Origin: AC-32 sp036265535
Lineage (GTDB): Bacteria > Actinomycetota > Thermoleophilia > Gaiellales > Gaiellaceae
Direction: 5' to 3'
Length of the DNA: 45,310 nucleotides
Assembly: GCA_036265535.1 (NCBI GenBank)
Contig: DATAOV010000079.1
Span: forward strand, 1-45,310
Shown here: positions 1-7,789 of the stretch, piece after piece
Numbering within the stretch: the stretch's first letter is position 1
Layout of the letters: each line of letters opens with the position of its first letter
The notes under the pieces: model-generated
Databases searched by the model: none
What the model was told of the DNA's origin: nothing
What the model saw: the letters and a program-made list of their open reading frames with translations, nothing else
Made by a program: the position numbers and the translations under genes

Positions 1-2
1 CC

Positions 3-398
3 GTGCTCCTAGCCCTGCGTTACGTGACCGACACCAACACGCGCGGCAGCGGCGTGTGGGTCGACAACGTGCGCGTGGGCGGCAATCTCGTTTCCGATGG
101 CACCTCGCTCGCCGGGTGGCAGACGTTCACGCGGATCAAGCCGATCTCCGTGAACGGCTTCACGGTCCAGCTGATCTGCTACGAGACGATGGGCAAGAAG
201 CCGCACGCGTTCGTCGGCTCGATTCGGCTCAACTCGAGCTTCGCGGCCTCGCTCAAGAAGGGCAAGCTCGAGAAGCTGATCGGCGAGAAGGCCGACGTCG
301 TGGCCGCGCTCGTCATGTACGACGAGCCGACCGAATCGATCAACCAGTACGCGCGGTACACGCTGAAGGTCAACGGCGTGACCCAGCCCGGCGGCTGA
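3..398 (+). CDS. C-terminal part of a secreted protein, probably immune inhibitor A-like M6 peptidase (5' truncated)
   Basis: Only the last 131 residues are in the window; the reading frame is already open at the left edge, so the GTG at position 3 is not taken as a start. The visible part has a jelly-roll-like stretch (VWVDNVRVGGNLVSDG then GWQTF) of the type that follows the catalytic domain in immune inhibitor A (M6) metallopeptidases, then a tail ending YTLKVNGVTQPGG. The zinc-binding motif would lie upstream, outside the window, so the peptidase assignment rests on the C-terminal resemblance alone. Such proteins are normally exported. A perfect hairpin follows the stop. Confidence 0.5.
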   Translation: MLLALRYVTDTNTRGSGVWVDNVRVGGNLVSDGTSLAGWQTFTRIKPISVNGFTVQLICYETMGKKPHAFVGSIRLNSSFAASLKKGKLEKLIGEKADVVAALVMYDEPTESINQYARYTLKVNGVTQPGG

Positions 399-419
399 TC
401 GCCAAACATCCCGTTCGAC

Positions 420-449
420 ACGAAGGGCGGCCGAGTGGCCGCCCTTCGT
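420..449. terminator. Perfect 13-bp hairpin, probable bidirectional terminator
   Basis: ACGAAGGGCGGCC, loop GAGT, then its exact complement, lying between the stop of the left-edge gene and the stop of the convergent DUF488 gene at 453. There is no long T tract on either side, so termination efficiency is inferred from stem strength and position only. Confidence 0.75.
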
Positions 450-452
450 CGT

Positions 453-959
453 TCAGGGACGAAGGTGGACGACCTGGAGGCCGAACTCCGCGGAGAGGCG
501 CTCGGCGACCAGCGAGCGGTGGCAGGCCTCGGGGTCTCGCTCGACGCACAGCAGGGCCGCAGCGCCTTCGGCCTGGAGCTCGGCGACGAGCGGCGTGAGG
601 TCCAGGGGGTCGAGAATCTCGCCGAGGTAGCGCTCTCGGTACTCGGGCGCGAGCTCGGTACGCGAGCGCTTGCCCACGTCGACGCGGTCGTCCTCCCGGT
701 ACTGGAGCTGCCGGAGCTCCGTCGTCGGTGCCAGCTCCCGATGGTGCCGGTAGCCGATCCCTGCCTCGGCGAGCGCGGCTTCCAGCCTGCGGGCGTTCGC
801 CCAGGCGTACTCGCGGCCGCGGACGCCGCGGCGTTGCCGCACGTCGAGCACCGACGCAACCTGGGCCACGCGCAAGGCGTCGAGGAACGTCTCGAGCGTC
901 CAGCCGTACACACCGATCGTGGCGAGGATGCGCGGGAGTGTAAGTCCGAGCCGCGGCAA
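453..959 (-). CDS. DUF488 family protein
   Basis: About 168 residues. It carries the family hallmarks: a beta strand ending in SVLDVR, a central YRHHRELAP motif, and LLCVERDPEACHRS near the C terminus, where the Cys-His-Arg cluster is the conserved site of DUF488 proteins. Biochemical function of the family is not established. No ATG or GTG lies close to the expected N terminus (ILATIGVYGW); a TTG at 959 fits and leaves 19 bp to the divergent reductase start. The alternative ATG at 1022 would run 44 bp into that neighbour and is less likely. It converges on the hairpin at 420-449. Confidence 0.8.
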   Translation of the reverse strand: MPRLGLTLPRILATIGVYGWTLETFLDALRVAQVASVLDVRQRRGVRGREYAWANARRLEAALAEAGIGYRHHRELAPTTELRQLQYREDDRVDVGKRSRTELAPEYRERYLGEILDPLDLTPLVAELQAEGAAALLCVERDPEACHRSLVAERLSAEFGLQVVHLRP

Positions 960-978
960 CTCGGGTATTACTTCGGCC

Positions 979-1686
979 GTGAGGTCGCTCGTGAAGGAGA
1001 AGCGCGAGGTCGCGAAGGGCACGCTGCTGGTGGTCTTCGACCTGCAGGGTCGGCAGGTGGACTTCGAGCCCGGCCAGTACTTCTGGGTCGAGCTGCTCGA
1101 CCCGCCTTACGACGACGAGAGGGGGCCGCGACGACATTTCTCGGTCGTCACGTCGCCGACCGAGCGTGGGGTGCTCGGGTTCTGCACGCGTTTGCGCGAC
1201 ACGGCCTTCAAGCGCTCGGTGGCCGAGCTCGAGGTGGGCGCGGAGGTCGAGGTCGAGGAGCCGAAAGGCGACTTCGTCCTGCCCGAGGACACCGAGCAGC
1301 GGTACGTGTTCGTCGCGGGCGGGATCGGCATCACCGTCTTCCGCTGCATGCTCCGCTACATCGCGGACAAGGGCCTGCCCTACAAGGTGACGCTCGTCTA
1401 CTCCAATCGCGACCGCGAGTCGACTGCATTCCTGGACGAGCTCCGGGAGCTCGAGCAGGCGGTGCCGGGCCTGCGCCTGGTCCTGACGATGACCGACGAT
1501 CCGGAGTGGGACGGCGAGACGAGGATGCTCGACGCGAACGTTCTGCGCGACCACCTCGGCGACTTCGGCTCGCTGACCTTCCTCGTCGCGGGGCCGCCGC
1601 CGATGGTGGAGGCGGTCGTCGAGGAGCTGCACGGCGCGGGCGTGCCCGAAGAGCGGGTGCTGCCGGACCGTTTCAGCGGCTACTAG
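979..1686 (+). CDS. FAD/NAD(P)-binding oxidoreductase, ferredoxin-NADP reductase type
   Basis: About 235 residues with the two-domain ferredoxin-NADP reductase fold. The FAD-binding motif is RHFSVVTSP in the N-terminal beta barrel, the nucleotide-binding motif AGGIGITVFR opens the Rossmann domain, and VAGPPPMVEAV is the usual GPP-x-M motif near the end. The C terminus DRFSGY matches the terminal aromatic of the family. No iron-sulfur or electron-donor domain is fused, so it probably moves electrons between NAD(P)H and an unknown partner encoded elsewhere. GTG at 979 is preferred; a TATTAC hexamer seven bases upstream suggests a leaderless start. GTG at 991 is an alternative. Confidence 0.85.
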   Translation: MRSLVKEKREVAKGTLLVVFDLQGRQVDFEPGQYFWVELLDPPYDDERGPRRHFSVVTSPTERGVLGFCTRLRDTAFKRSVAELEVGAEVEVEEPKGDFVLPEDTEQRYVFVAGGIGITVFRCMLRYIADKGLPYKVTLVYSNRDRESTAFLDELRELEQAVPGLRLVLTMTDDPEWDGETRMLDANVLRDHLGDFGSLTFLVAGPPPMVEAVVEELHGAGVPEERVLPDRFSGY

Positions 1687-1689
1687 GGG

Positions 1690-1708
1690 CACGCGCTAGG
1701 AGCGCGTG
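1690..1708. terminator. 8-bp perfect hairpin at a convergent junction
   Basis: CACGCGCT, loop AGG, AGCGCGTG. It follows the reductase stop by four bases and contains the stop codon of the convergent L,D-transpeptidase gene (1696-1698). No T tract is present. Confidence 0.45.
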
Positions 1709-2403
1709 ATCTGCGCTGCGGTCCCGATGACGATCAGCGGCCGAGCCGCCGGTCGCAGCCAACGCAGCACGGCGACGAGCTGGGGGACGGGCAGGCTCAC
1801 GCAGCCGAGGGTTGGCCGCCCCGTGCTGGCGTGGAGAAAGATCCCGGAGCCGTGGCCCGCCACGACCGGGCCGGCGTTGTAGCGGATGAATGCGAAGTGC
1901 CGGTACGCCGTCGGGGAGCGCGAGAGGTCTTCGCTCGTGACTCGGAAGGGCGGCTTGGAGCCGCACGGCGCGTGGCGGAAGCGGTTGTAGTAGGGCGAGC
2001 TCGGGTCCTCGACCCACCAGTCACCGCAGGCGATCCGGTGGTAGGCGTAGCGGACGCCCGGATTCGCAGCGATCCCGTACATGACGCGTCCGAAGCCGAA
2101 GGCACCGGCAGGGGTCGCGCGGTCGCCCTCGTGCTTGTTCGCCGAGATGCCGCGCTCGCCGAGCCAGGCCGTCCACGGGCCGGCGACGCCGAGCCAGCAG
2201 CGACCCGTCTTGCGCCAGAGACGCAGGCTTCCCTGCGTCGAGGTTCGCCGTGCGGCGACGACCGTGACGAGCTGGGTCGTCTGGCCCGTTGGCGCGAGCT
2301 GGTTCGCGAGGTTGGGCGAACAGGCGGCCGAGCGGGTCGAGCCGCCGGGAGCCGAGGCCGCCAGGCAGAGGGCGGCGAGCGCCGGTAGCACGACCCATCG
2401 CAT
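1696..2403 (-). CDS. Secreted L,D-transpeptidase (YkuD domain)
   Basis: 235 residues. An N-terminal signal peptide (MRWVVLPALAALCLAASA) is followed by a YkuD catalytic domain. The catalytic block runs from H184 (GHGSGIFLHAST) to C201 in LGCVSL, matching the His...Gly-Cys pattern in which the Cys attacks the donor stem peptide. The enzyme would form 3-3 crosslinks or anchor proteins in peptidoglycan outside the membrane. ATG at 2403 gives an ideal signal peptide; longer in-frame extensions would overlap the divergent M15 gene. An upstream TAGTCT eight bases before the ATG suggests a leaderless mRNA. It is divergent from another wall enzyme, sharing a 15-bp intergenic region. Confidence 0.88.
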   Translation of the reverse strand: MRWVVLPALAALCLAASAPGGSTRSAACSPNLANQLAPTGQTTQLVTVVAARRTSTQGSLRLWRKTGRCWLGVAGPWTAWLGERGISANKHEGDRATPAGAFGFGRVMYGIAANPGVRYAYHRIACGDWWVEDPSSPYYNRFRHAPCGSKPPFRVTSEDLSRSPTAYRHFAFIRYNAGPVVAGHGSGIFLHASTGRPTLGCVSLPVPQLVAVLRWLRPAARPLIVIGTAAQITRS

Positions 2404-2411
2404 CGGGCTGC

Positions 2412-2417
2412 AGACTA
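2412..2417 (-). promoter_or_regulatory. Candidate -10 element of the L,D-transpeptidase gene
   Basis: TAGTCT (TANNNT form) ends eight bases before the ATG at 2403, a spacing that would place transcription start at or near the start codon. No convincing -35 was seen. Confidence 0.35.
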
Positions 2418-2418
2418 C

Positions 2419-3033
2419 GTGGCGATGATGGTCGTCCTGTTCGCGGCGGTCGTGCTTCAGGCGCCGCCGTTCACGCACACGGTCGCGCGCGTGACGCCCG
2501 CCCAGCTGCCCTACTCGTGGCATCCGGGGTGCCCGGTCGCGCCCGCTCAGCTCCGGCGTCTTCGTGTCGCCTACTGGGGCTTCGACGGTAAGGCTCACAC
2601 CGGGACGCTTGTTGTCAACGCCGGCGCGGTGAGCGATCTCGTCCACGTCTTCGCGCGCCTCTACGTTGCGCGCTTCCCGATTCGGCGAATGCGGCCGATC
2701 GATGCCTACCGCGCCCGCGACGAGCGGTCGCTCGAGGCGGACAACACAGCGGCCTTCAACTGCCGCTACGCCGTGGCTTCAGGGCCCAGGCGCTGGTCGG
2801 TGCACGCATTCGGGCGCGCGATCGACGTCAACCCCGTCGAGAACCCGTATCTCGAGGGTGGCCGGGTGCACCCGCGCAACGGCCGCGGCTTCCTCGATCG
2901 CGCCCGCCTGCGGCCGGGCATGGCGGTTCGGGGCGGGCTCCTCGTGCGGGCGTTTGCAGGGGTGGGCTGGGCCTGGGGCGGGCGCTGGGCCGGCTCGCCC
3001 GACTACCAGCACTTCTCCGCCACCGGTGGCTGA
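2419..3033 (+). CDS. Secreted peptidase M15 family protein (D-alanyl-D-alanine carboxypeptidase-like)
   Basis: 204 residues. A short hydrophobic N terminus (MAMMVVLFAAVVLQA) suggests export. The zinc-site pattern of M15 peptidases is visible: SVHAFGRAIDVN supplies H129 and D136, and DYQHFS near residue 199 supplies the last histidine. M15 enzymes cut D-Ala-D-Ala or L-Ala-D-Glu bonds in peptidoglycan. Start GTG at 2419, with ATG codons at 2425 and 2428 as alternatives. It is divergent from an L,D-transpeptidase; an M15 carboxypeptidase that leaves tetrapeptides would supply that enzyme's substrate, which is an inference from adjacency. Confidence 0.82.
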   Translation: MAMMVVLFAAVVLQAPPFTHTVARVTPAQLPYSWHPGCPVAPAQLRRLRVAYWGFDGKAHTGTLVVNAGAVSDLVHVFARLYVARFPIRRMRPIDAYRARDERSLEADNTAAFNCRYAVASGPRRWSVHAFGRAIDVNPVENPYLEGGRVHPRNGRGFLDRARLRPGMAVRGGLLVRAFAGVGWAWGGRWAGSPDYQHFSATGG

Positions 3034-3076
3034 GGCGGCTTGATTGCCGCGAGCGCGTGCGATTCGATAGGCGCGG

Positions 3077-3892
3077 ATGGCAGTGGCCGCAGCTCCGCGC
3101 TCGCATCGCTGGCTCGCGGCGCCGGTGCTCGCGTTCGCGGTCTTCTCGCTCACGGCAGGCCTGCTCGCACACCACGAGCCACGGTCGAAGGGCTACTTCG
3201 AGCTCTTCTTCAGCGACCCGATCCACCTGAAGGCGGGTTTCGCCACCGCGGCGGTGGTGCTCGGCTGCTTCCAGCTCTTCACCGCGGCGTGGATATTCCG
3301 GAGGCTGCCGTGGAACAAGCCGCCGTGGGTGAACTCGGCTCACCGCGTGTCGGGTGTGCTCGCCTTCGTGTGCACGCTGCCCGTCGCCTACCACTGCATC
3401 TTCAAGCTCGGCTTCCGCAGTCCGAGCACCCGCGTCCTCGTCCACTCGCTGCTCGGCTGTGCCTTCTACGGCGCCTACGCCGCGAAGGTGACCATTGTCC
3501 GCCTCCACCGTTTCCCGCGGCTCGTGCTCCCGGTCGCGGGCGGCCTCTTGTTCGCGATCCTGATCGGAGTCTGGTACTCGAGCGCGCTCTGGCTCTACCG
3601 GGAGAAGGCCTCGGCCGCGCCGCCGGCGACGCCGTCGGTCGTCCCGGCGGGAGCGAATGCCGCGGCCGGCGAGACGGTCTTCCGGCGCAACTGCAGCACG
3701 TGCCACACCCTCAGGGCCGCTGGCGCGGACGGCCAGATCGGGCCGAACCTCGACGATCTTCGGCCGGGCTTCGAGCAGGTGCGGGCGAGGGTCGCGAGCG
3801 GCGGCGGGGGAATGCCCTCGTTCTCCGGCTCGCTGACGCCCGACCAGATCCGGGACGTCGCGGCGTTTGTCGCCACCCGCGCCGGGGGCTAG
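3077..3892 (+). CDS. Membrane-bound cytochrome c with a multi-helix b561-like core (DUF6529-like)
   Basis: 271 residues. Residues about 12-172 form four or five membrane helices rich in histidines (H50, H89, H106, H123), spaced as in di-heme cytochrome b561-type cores. An Ala/Pro linker leads to a C-terminal cytochrome c domain with the heme c motif CSTCH (C206, C209, H210) and a likely axial methionine in GGGMPSFSG (M246). The cytochrome c domain would lie outside the membrane. The combination suggests quinone- or membrane-linked electron transfer; heme b binding in the membrane part is inferred only from His placement. Its stop shares CTAG with the convergent gene. Confidence 0.75.
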   Translation: MAVAAAPRSHRWLAAPVLAFAVFSLTAGLLAHHEPRSKGYFELFFSDPIHLKAGFATAAVVLGCFQLFTAAWIFRRLPWNKPPWVNSAHRVSGVLAFVCTLPVAYHCIFKLGFRSPSTRVLVHSLLGCAFYGAYAAKVTIVRLHRFPRLVLPVAGGLLFAILIGVWYSSALWLYREKASAAPPATPSVVPAGANAAAGETVFRRNCSTCHTLRAAGADGQIGPNLDDLRPGFEQVRARVASGGGGMPSFSGSLTPDQIRDVAAFVATRAGG

Positions 3893-4317
3893 ACGGCGAG
3901 CTTGCCGAGGACCGTTCCGAAGACGGTGTGCCGCCAGGTGGCCTGGGCGAACGCCCGGGGATTCTCGAGCAGCGGCGGCACGCCCGGCTCTCCGCGGGCC
4001 GGATGGTGCCGGTCGATGAAGTAGCAGAGCGGGTAGAGGGAGAGGTGCTCGGCGAGCGCCAGTCCCACCGCCAGTCGGCGCGGGCCCACGCGGACCCGCC
4101 GTCGTAGCTCGTCGAAGACGACACCGAACACGGCGCCGTTGGCGGCGTGGAGCGCGAAGCCGGCGAGTCGCCAGTGCCGGCCGCGGGTCACCCCCTTGCC
4201 CAGCACGGCCACGTCGGAGTAGTCGCAGCCCAGGAGCCGCTGGTCGAGGGGCTCGAGCAGCCCCCAGACCGTCGCCGCCGCCGCGCCGGAGACAGCGGCG
4301 CGCCAACGCCCACTCAT
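3889..4317 (-). CDS. Small membrane protein of unknown function
   Basis: 142 residues with several hydrophobic segments (WRAAVSGAAAATVWGLLEPL at the N terminus, HAANGAVFGVVFDEL, then AVGLALAEHLSLYPLCYFID). I do not recognise the family with certainty. The start ATG at 4317 overlaps the stop of the upstream NYN gene by four bases (ATGA), so the two are translationally coupled and sit at the far end of the trp operon. Its stop overlaps the stop of the convergent cytochrome gene in a shared CTAG. Confidence 0.7.
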   Translation of the reverse strand: MSGRWRAAVSGAAAATVWGLLEPLDQRLLGCDYSDVAVLGKGVTRGRHWRLAGFALHAANGAVFGVVFDELRRRVRVGPRRLAVGLALAEHLSLYPLCYFIDRHHPARGEPGVPPLLENPRAFAQATWRHTVFGTVLGKLAV

Positions 4318-4673
4318 CGGCCGAGCTCGCGCAGGAAGCTGCCGCCACCGATGACGCGCTCGGCCTCGCCTCCGGCAGCCGCGCGGAGCGCGCGGTCGGA
4401 GGTGACGAGCCAGGCGGGCCGGTAGTGCGGCGCCTCCCTGATCAGCCACTCGTCGGCACTTTCGGGGCCGGAGCCCACGAGCGTCGTCCGTCCATCGAGC
4501 TCGGTCTCGCCGACGACGCCGCCGGGCGCTCTTCCGTCGAAGACGAGTACAACCCGGTTGTCGTGCCTCTCGGCCCAAACGCGGGAGCGGTCGACGAGCT
4601 CCTCGTCCGGCATGTTGGGCCATTGCGAGCGCTGGACGTTGCGGGCGTCGATCAGCACGGTTGCTTCGCTCAT
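4314..4673 (-). CDS. NYN-domain (YacP-like) putative ribonuclease
   Basis: 119 residues, a complete small PIN/NYN-like fold. The conserved acidic residues are visible in order: VLIDARNVQRSQWP (first Asp), VLVFDGRAPGG (second Asp), ESADEWLIREA (central acidic) and WLVTSDRALR (last Asp). YacP-type NYN proteins are metal-dependent RNases in known members. It follows trpA by 34 bases on the same strand and overlaps the next gene by four bases. No link to tryptophan metabolism is apparent, so cotranscription may be incidental. Confidence 0.8.
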   Translation of the reverse strand: MSEATVLIDARNVQRSQWPNMPDEELVDRSRVWAERHDNRVVLVFDGRAPGGVVGETELDGRTTLVGSGPESADEWLIREAPHYRPAWLVTSDRALRAAAGGEAERVIGGGSFLRELGR

Positions 4674-4707
4674 GTCCAGCTCGTTCCCGGTGGAGCGGGT
4701 TCGCAAT

Positions 4708-5430
4708 CTAGGAATCAAGCGCGGCTCGGAGCGACGCGACGTACCTGCCGAGCGCTTCGGGGCCGTCCTCGGCGACCTCGACGGCGCGCGAGCCGACGAC
4801 GATCCCGTCCACCAGGTCGGCCGCGGCCCGCGCGTGGTCAGGGGTGGAGATCCCGAAACCGGCGAACAACGGGGTGGCGGTGACCGCGCGGGCACGCTCG
4901 ACGAGCCCCGCCAGCGCGGGCGAGAGGTCGTTGCGAGAGCCGGTGGTACCTGTGAGCGTCACGAGGTAGAGCCAGCCGTCCGTAGAGTCGGCCGCGAGGC
5001 GGATCCGCTCGTCGGTCGAGCTCGGCGCCACGAGCTGCACGCGCCGGAGCCCGGGGCGCTCGCCGGCGGGGAGGTCGGCCACGATCAGGCTCGAGGCGCC
5101 TGCCGCCTCGGCGTCGCGGGAGAAGCGGTCCCAGCCGTACGCCTCGAGCAGGGACGAGTAGGTCATCGGGACGAGCGGGCGTTCGATCCGCGCGCGCGTG
5201 GCGGCAAGGCACTCGAGGCAGGCCGCGGTGCGCATGCCCTGCGCGAGCGCGCGCTCTGCGGCTCGACGGATGACGGGCCCGTCCGCAAGCGGGTCGGAGA
5301 ACGGGAAGCCGAGCTCGACGAGGTCGGCCCCCGCAGCCACAGCGGCCTCGGCCAGCCCAGGGGTCTCGGGCCCGCACATGAGGTAGACGACGAGCGCCTT
5401 GGGACGATCCGACACAGCCTCGTCACCCAC
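4708..5430 (-). CDS. trpA: Tryptophan synthase alpha subunit
   Basis: 240 residues, somewhat shorter than the usual 260-270. It cleaves indole-3-glycerol phosphate to indole and glyceraldehyde 3-phosphate and passes indole to TrpB. The catalytic Glu is E39 in LVELGFPFSDPLADGP; the active-site Asp is probably in the LIVADLP segment; the phosphate-binding GFGIS and IVVGSRAV motifs are intact. Start GTG at 5430, with a GTG at 5415 as alternative. It is the last biosynthetic gene of the operon, 92 bases after trpB, the only sizeable gap within the operon. Confidence 0.96.
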   Translation of the reverse strand: MGDEAVSDRPKALVVYLMCGPETPGLAEAAVAAGADLVELGFPFSDPLADGPVIRRAAERALAQGMRTAACLECLAATRARIERPLVPMTYSSLLEAYGWDRFSRDAEAAGASSLIVADLPAGERPGLRRVQLVAPSSTDERIRLAADSTDGWLYLVTLTGTTGSRNDLSPALAGLVERARAVTATPLFAGFGISTPDHARAAADLVDGIVVGSRAVEVAEDGPEALGRYVASLRAALDS

Positions 5431-5442
5431 TCGTCACACCCC

Positions 5443-5512
5443 CGCGCGGAAGCGCGAGCTACGGTTCTTCCGTCTGGGTGGGTGGGGGCCGGGGATGGGG
5501 CCCACGACCCAG
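5443..5512 (-). other. Two hairpins in the trpB-trpA intergenic region
   Basis: A 5-bp stem CGCGC with GGAA loop and GCGCG (5443-5456), and a longer imperfect stem (5474-5512) that begins with CTGGGT and ends with ACCCAG. They fill the only real gap in an otherwise overlapping operon. A role in mRNA stability or partial termination is possible but unproven. Confidence 0.35.
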
Positions 5513-5522
5513 CGCCGCCGCC

Positions 5523-6635
5523 TCACCGGGCGGCGACCTCGACCAGGTCCTTGTCGCCCCGGCCCGAGAGACAGACCAGCACCAACTCCTCCTCGAGCTC
5601 CGCGACCCGCGCGAGGGCGTGCGCCGGCTCGAGTGCCGGCAGGATTCCCTCCGTCCGGGCCAGCCGACGGAACGCCTCCAGCGCCTCTTCGTCCGACGCA
5701 CCCAGGTATTCCGCCCGTCCGGTGTCGCGCAGGAACGCGTGCTCGGGGCCGACGCCCGGGTAGTCGAGCCCCGCGGAGATCGACTCGGCGTCGAGCACCT
5801 GCCCGTCCTCGTCGGCGAGCACGGAGGAGCGTGACCCGTGGAGCACGGCAGGCCGGCCCGTCCCGAGGCTCGCCGCGCCGCCCGCCTCGACGCCGATCAG
5901 CCGCACCTCCGCGTCGTCCAGGAAGCCGGCGAAGAGGCCGATCGCGTTCGAGCCGCCGCCGACGCAGGCGATCGCCACCTCCGGCAGGCGGCGCTCGACG
6001 GCCAGCACCTGCTCGCGCGCCTCGCGACCGAGCACAGACTGCAGCTCGCGGACGATCTCCGGATACGGAGCCGGCCCGACGCAGGAGCCGATCAGGTAGT
6101 GCGTGCCGCCGACGTTCGTGATCCAGTCGCGGATCGCCTCGCTCGTCGCCTCCTTCAGCGTCCGCGTCCCGAACTCGACGGGGCGCACCTCGGCCCCGAG
6201 GAGCGCCATCCGCTCGAGGTTCGACCGCTGGCGGCGCATGTCCTCGGCGCCCATGTAGACGACGCACTCGAGCCCGAAGCGCGCGCAGACCGTCGCCGTC
6301 GCGACGCCGTGCTGGCCCGCGCCCGTCTCCGCGACGATCCGGCGCTTGCCGAGCCGAAGCGCGAGCAGCGCCTGTCCGAGCGCGTTGTTGAGCTTGTGTG
6401 CCCCGGTGTGGAGCAGGTCTTCGCGCTTCAGGTAGAGCCGCTTGCCGGGAGCGAAGCGCTCGGCGAATGTGAGCGGTGTCGGCCGGCCGCCGTAGTTTCG
6501 CCGGAGCTCGTCGAGCTCGGCATGGAACGACTCGTCGGCCTGTGCGGCCCGCCAGCCGGCCTCCAGCTCGTCCAAGGCCGGGATCAGCGTCTCGGGGACG
6601 AAGCGGCCCCCGTATTCGCCGTAGGTCAGCTGCAC
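5523..6635 (-). CDS. trpB: Tryptophan synthase beta subunit
   Basis: 370 residues. PLP-dependent condensation of indole with serine. The Schiff-base lysine is K81 in HTGAHKLNN, the phosphate-binding loop is the glycine-rich CVGGGSNAIG, and the GAGQHG loop is present. It begins MQLTYGEYGGRFVPETL, the normal mature N terminus without the longer extension seen in many orthologs. It overlaps the end of trpCF by 10 bases and precedes trpA. Confidence 0.97.
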   Translation of the reverse strand: MQLTYGEYGGRFVPETLIPALDELEAGWRAAQADESFHAELDELRRNYGGRPTPLTFAERFAPGKRLYLKREDLLHTGAHKLNNALGQALLALRLGKRRIVAETGAGQHGVATATVCARFGLECVVYMGAEDMRRQRSNLERMALLGAEVRPVEFGTRTLKEATSEAIRDWITNVGGTHYLIGSCVGPAPYPEIVRELQSVLGREAREQVLAVERRLPEVAIACVGGGSNAIGLFAGFLDDAEVRLIGVEAGGAASLGTGRPAVLHGSRSSVLADEDGQVLDAESISAGLDYPGVGPEHAFLRDTGRAEYLGASDEEALEAFRRLARTEGILPALEPAHALARVAELEEELVLVCLSGRGDKDLVEVAAR

Positions 6636-7789
6636 CGTGCCGCCTCGACGTACGCGCGCACCCGCGCGTGATCTTTGATGCCCGGCGCCGACTCGAGGCG
6701 CGAGCTCGCGTCCACCGCCCAGGGCCGGACCTTCTCGATCGCCTCCTGGACGTTCTCCGCCGAGAGGCCTCCGGCGAGCACGATCCGCCCTTCGGCGGAG
6801 CTCGCCCGCTCCAGGTGTCCTCCGTCGCCCTCTTGCCAGGGGAGATCGAGCACCCTTGCCACCTCTCGCCCCTGACTGAGCAGCACGCCGTCGCGGGAGC
6901 GGTGGCCGTTCTCGCGCGCGTACAGCTGGACGAGGTCGGCGCCGTCGTCGGTCACCTCGCCGACGTGGACGGCGACGGTGAGCATCGTCTCCGGAACGGC
7001 CAGCACCTTCGGCGCGCGCCTCGGCGTCTCAGCCGCGAGCACGAAGCCGGCGAGGTCGGCGCCCGCCTCGGCGGCGACGGCGACGTCCTCCTCGCGCGTC
7101 AGGCCGCAGACCTTGACGAGAGGGCGCGAGATCAGCTCGGCGAGCTTCGCGGACGGATCGGGTGCCCGCATCAGCGCCGAACCGACGAGCACGGCCTGGG
7201 CACCCGCGAGCTCCGCCTCGGCGCCGTGTGCGCGGGCGGCGATGCCGCTCTCGGCGACGACCACCCGGTCCGCCGGAGCGGACTCGACGAGCGCGAGCTG
7301 GGCTCGCCGATCGATCGCGAAGGTGCTCAGGTCGCGGGCGTTGACGCCGATGGGGTCGGCTCCGAGCTCGACCGCACGCCGAAGCTCGCCCGCGTCGTGC
7401 GCCTCGACGAGCGTGTCGAGCCCGAGCTCCTCGGCGGTCTGCATCAGGCGCCGAGCGTCGCCGTCGTCGAGATCGCGCAACAGCAGCAGCACCGCGTCGG
7501 CCCCCGCGTCCCGAAGCTTCGCCAGCTCGTTCGCCTCGCGGAAGAAGCCCTTGGCGAGCAGCGGGAGCCTGGCGGCTCCTCGCGCCGCCCTGAGGTCGTC
7601 CACCGAGCCGCCGAAGCGTTCGTCCACGAGGATCGAGACCGCCGCCGCGCCGGCGCGCTCGAAGGACGCGGCCAGGGCTGCGGGGTCCGCAGCGGGGCGA
7701 AGGTCGCCGGCAGAGGGCGAGCGCCGCTTGACCTCGGCGATCGCCGCGAGGCCGGGGGCCGCGAGGGCGGCGCGGAAGCGCCCCATCAC
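6626..7789 (-). CDS. trpCF: Bifunctional indole-3-glycerol phosphate synthase / phosphoribosylanthranilate isomerase (TrpC-TrpF fusion)
   Basis: 387 residues. Residues about 1-205 are the TrpC barrel: IAEVKRRSPSAG, SILVDERFGGS, LLAKGFF, IGVNARDL and VVAESGI. From about residue 206 the TrpF barrel follows: VKVCGLT, a shortened middle, VLAGGLSAENV and VDASSRLES. The fused enzyme would convert phosphoribosylanthranilate to indole-3-glycerol phosphate in two steps. The TrpC half appears slightly short at its N terminus relative to stand-alone enzymes. GTG at 7789 overlaps the trpD stop by four bases; the adjacent ATG at 7786 is the alternative. Confidence 0.95.
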   Translation of the reverse strand: MMGRFRAALAAPGLAAIAEVKRRSPSAGDLRPAADPAALAASFERAGAAAVSILVDERFGGSVDDLRAARGAARLPLLAKGFFREANELAKLRDAGADAVLLLLRDLDDGDARRLMQTAEELGLDTLVEAHDAGELRRAVELGADPIGVNARDLSTFAIDRRAQLALVESAPADRVVVAESGIAARAHGAEAELAGAQAVLVGSALMRAPDPSAKLAELISRPLVKVCGLTREEDVAVAAEAGADLAGFVLAAETPRRAPKVLAVPETMLTVAVHVGEVTDDGADLVQLYARENGHRSRDGVLLSQGREVARVLDLPWQEGDGGHLERASSAEGRIVLAGGLSAENVQEAIEKVRPWAVDASSRLESAPGIKDHARVRAYVEAARCS

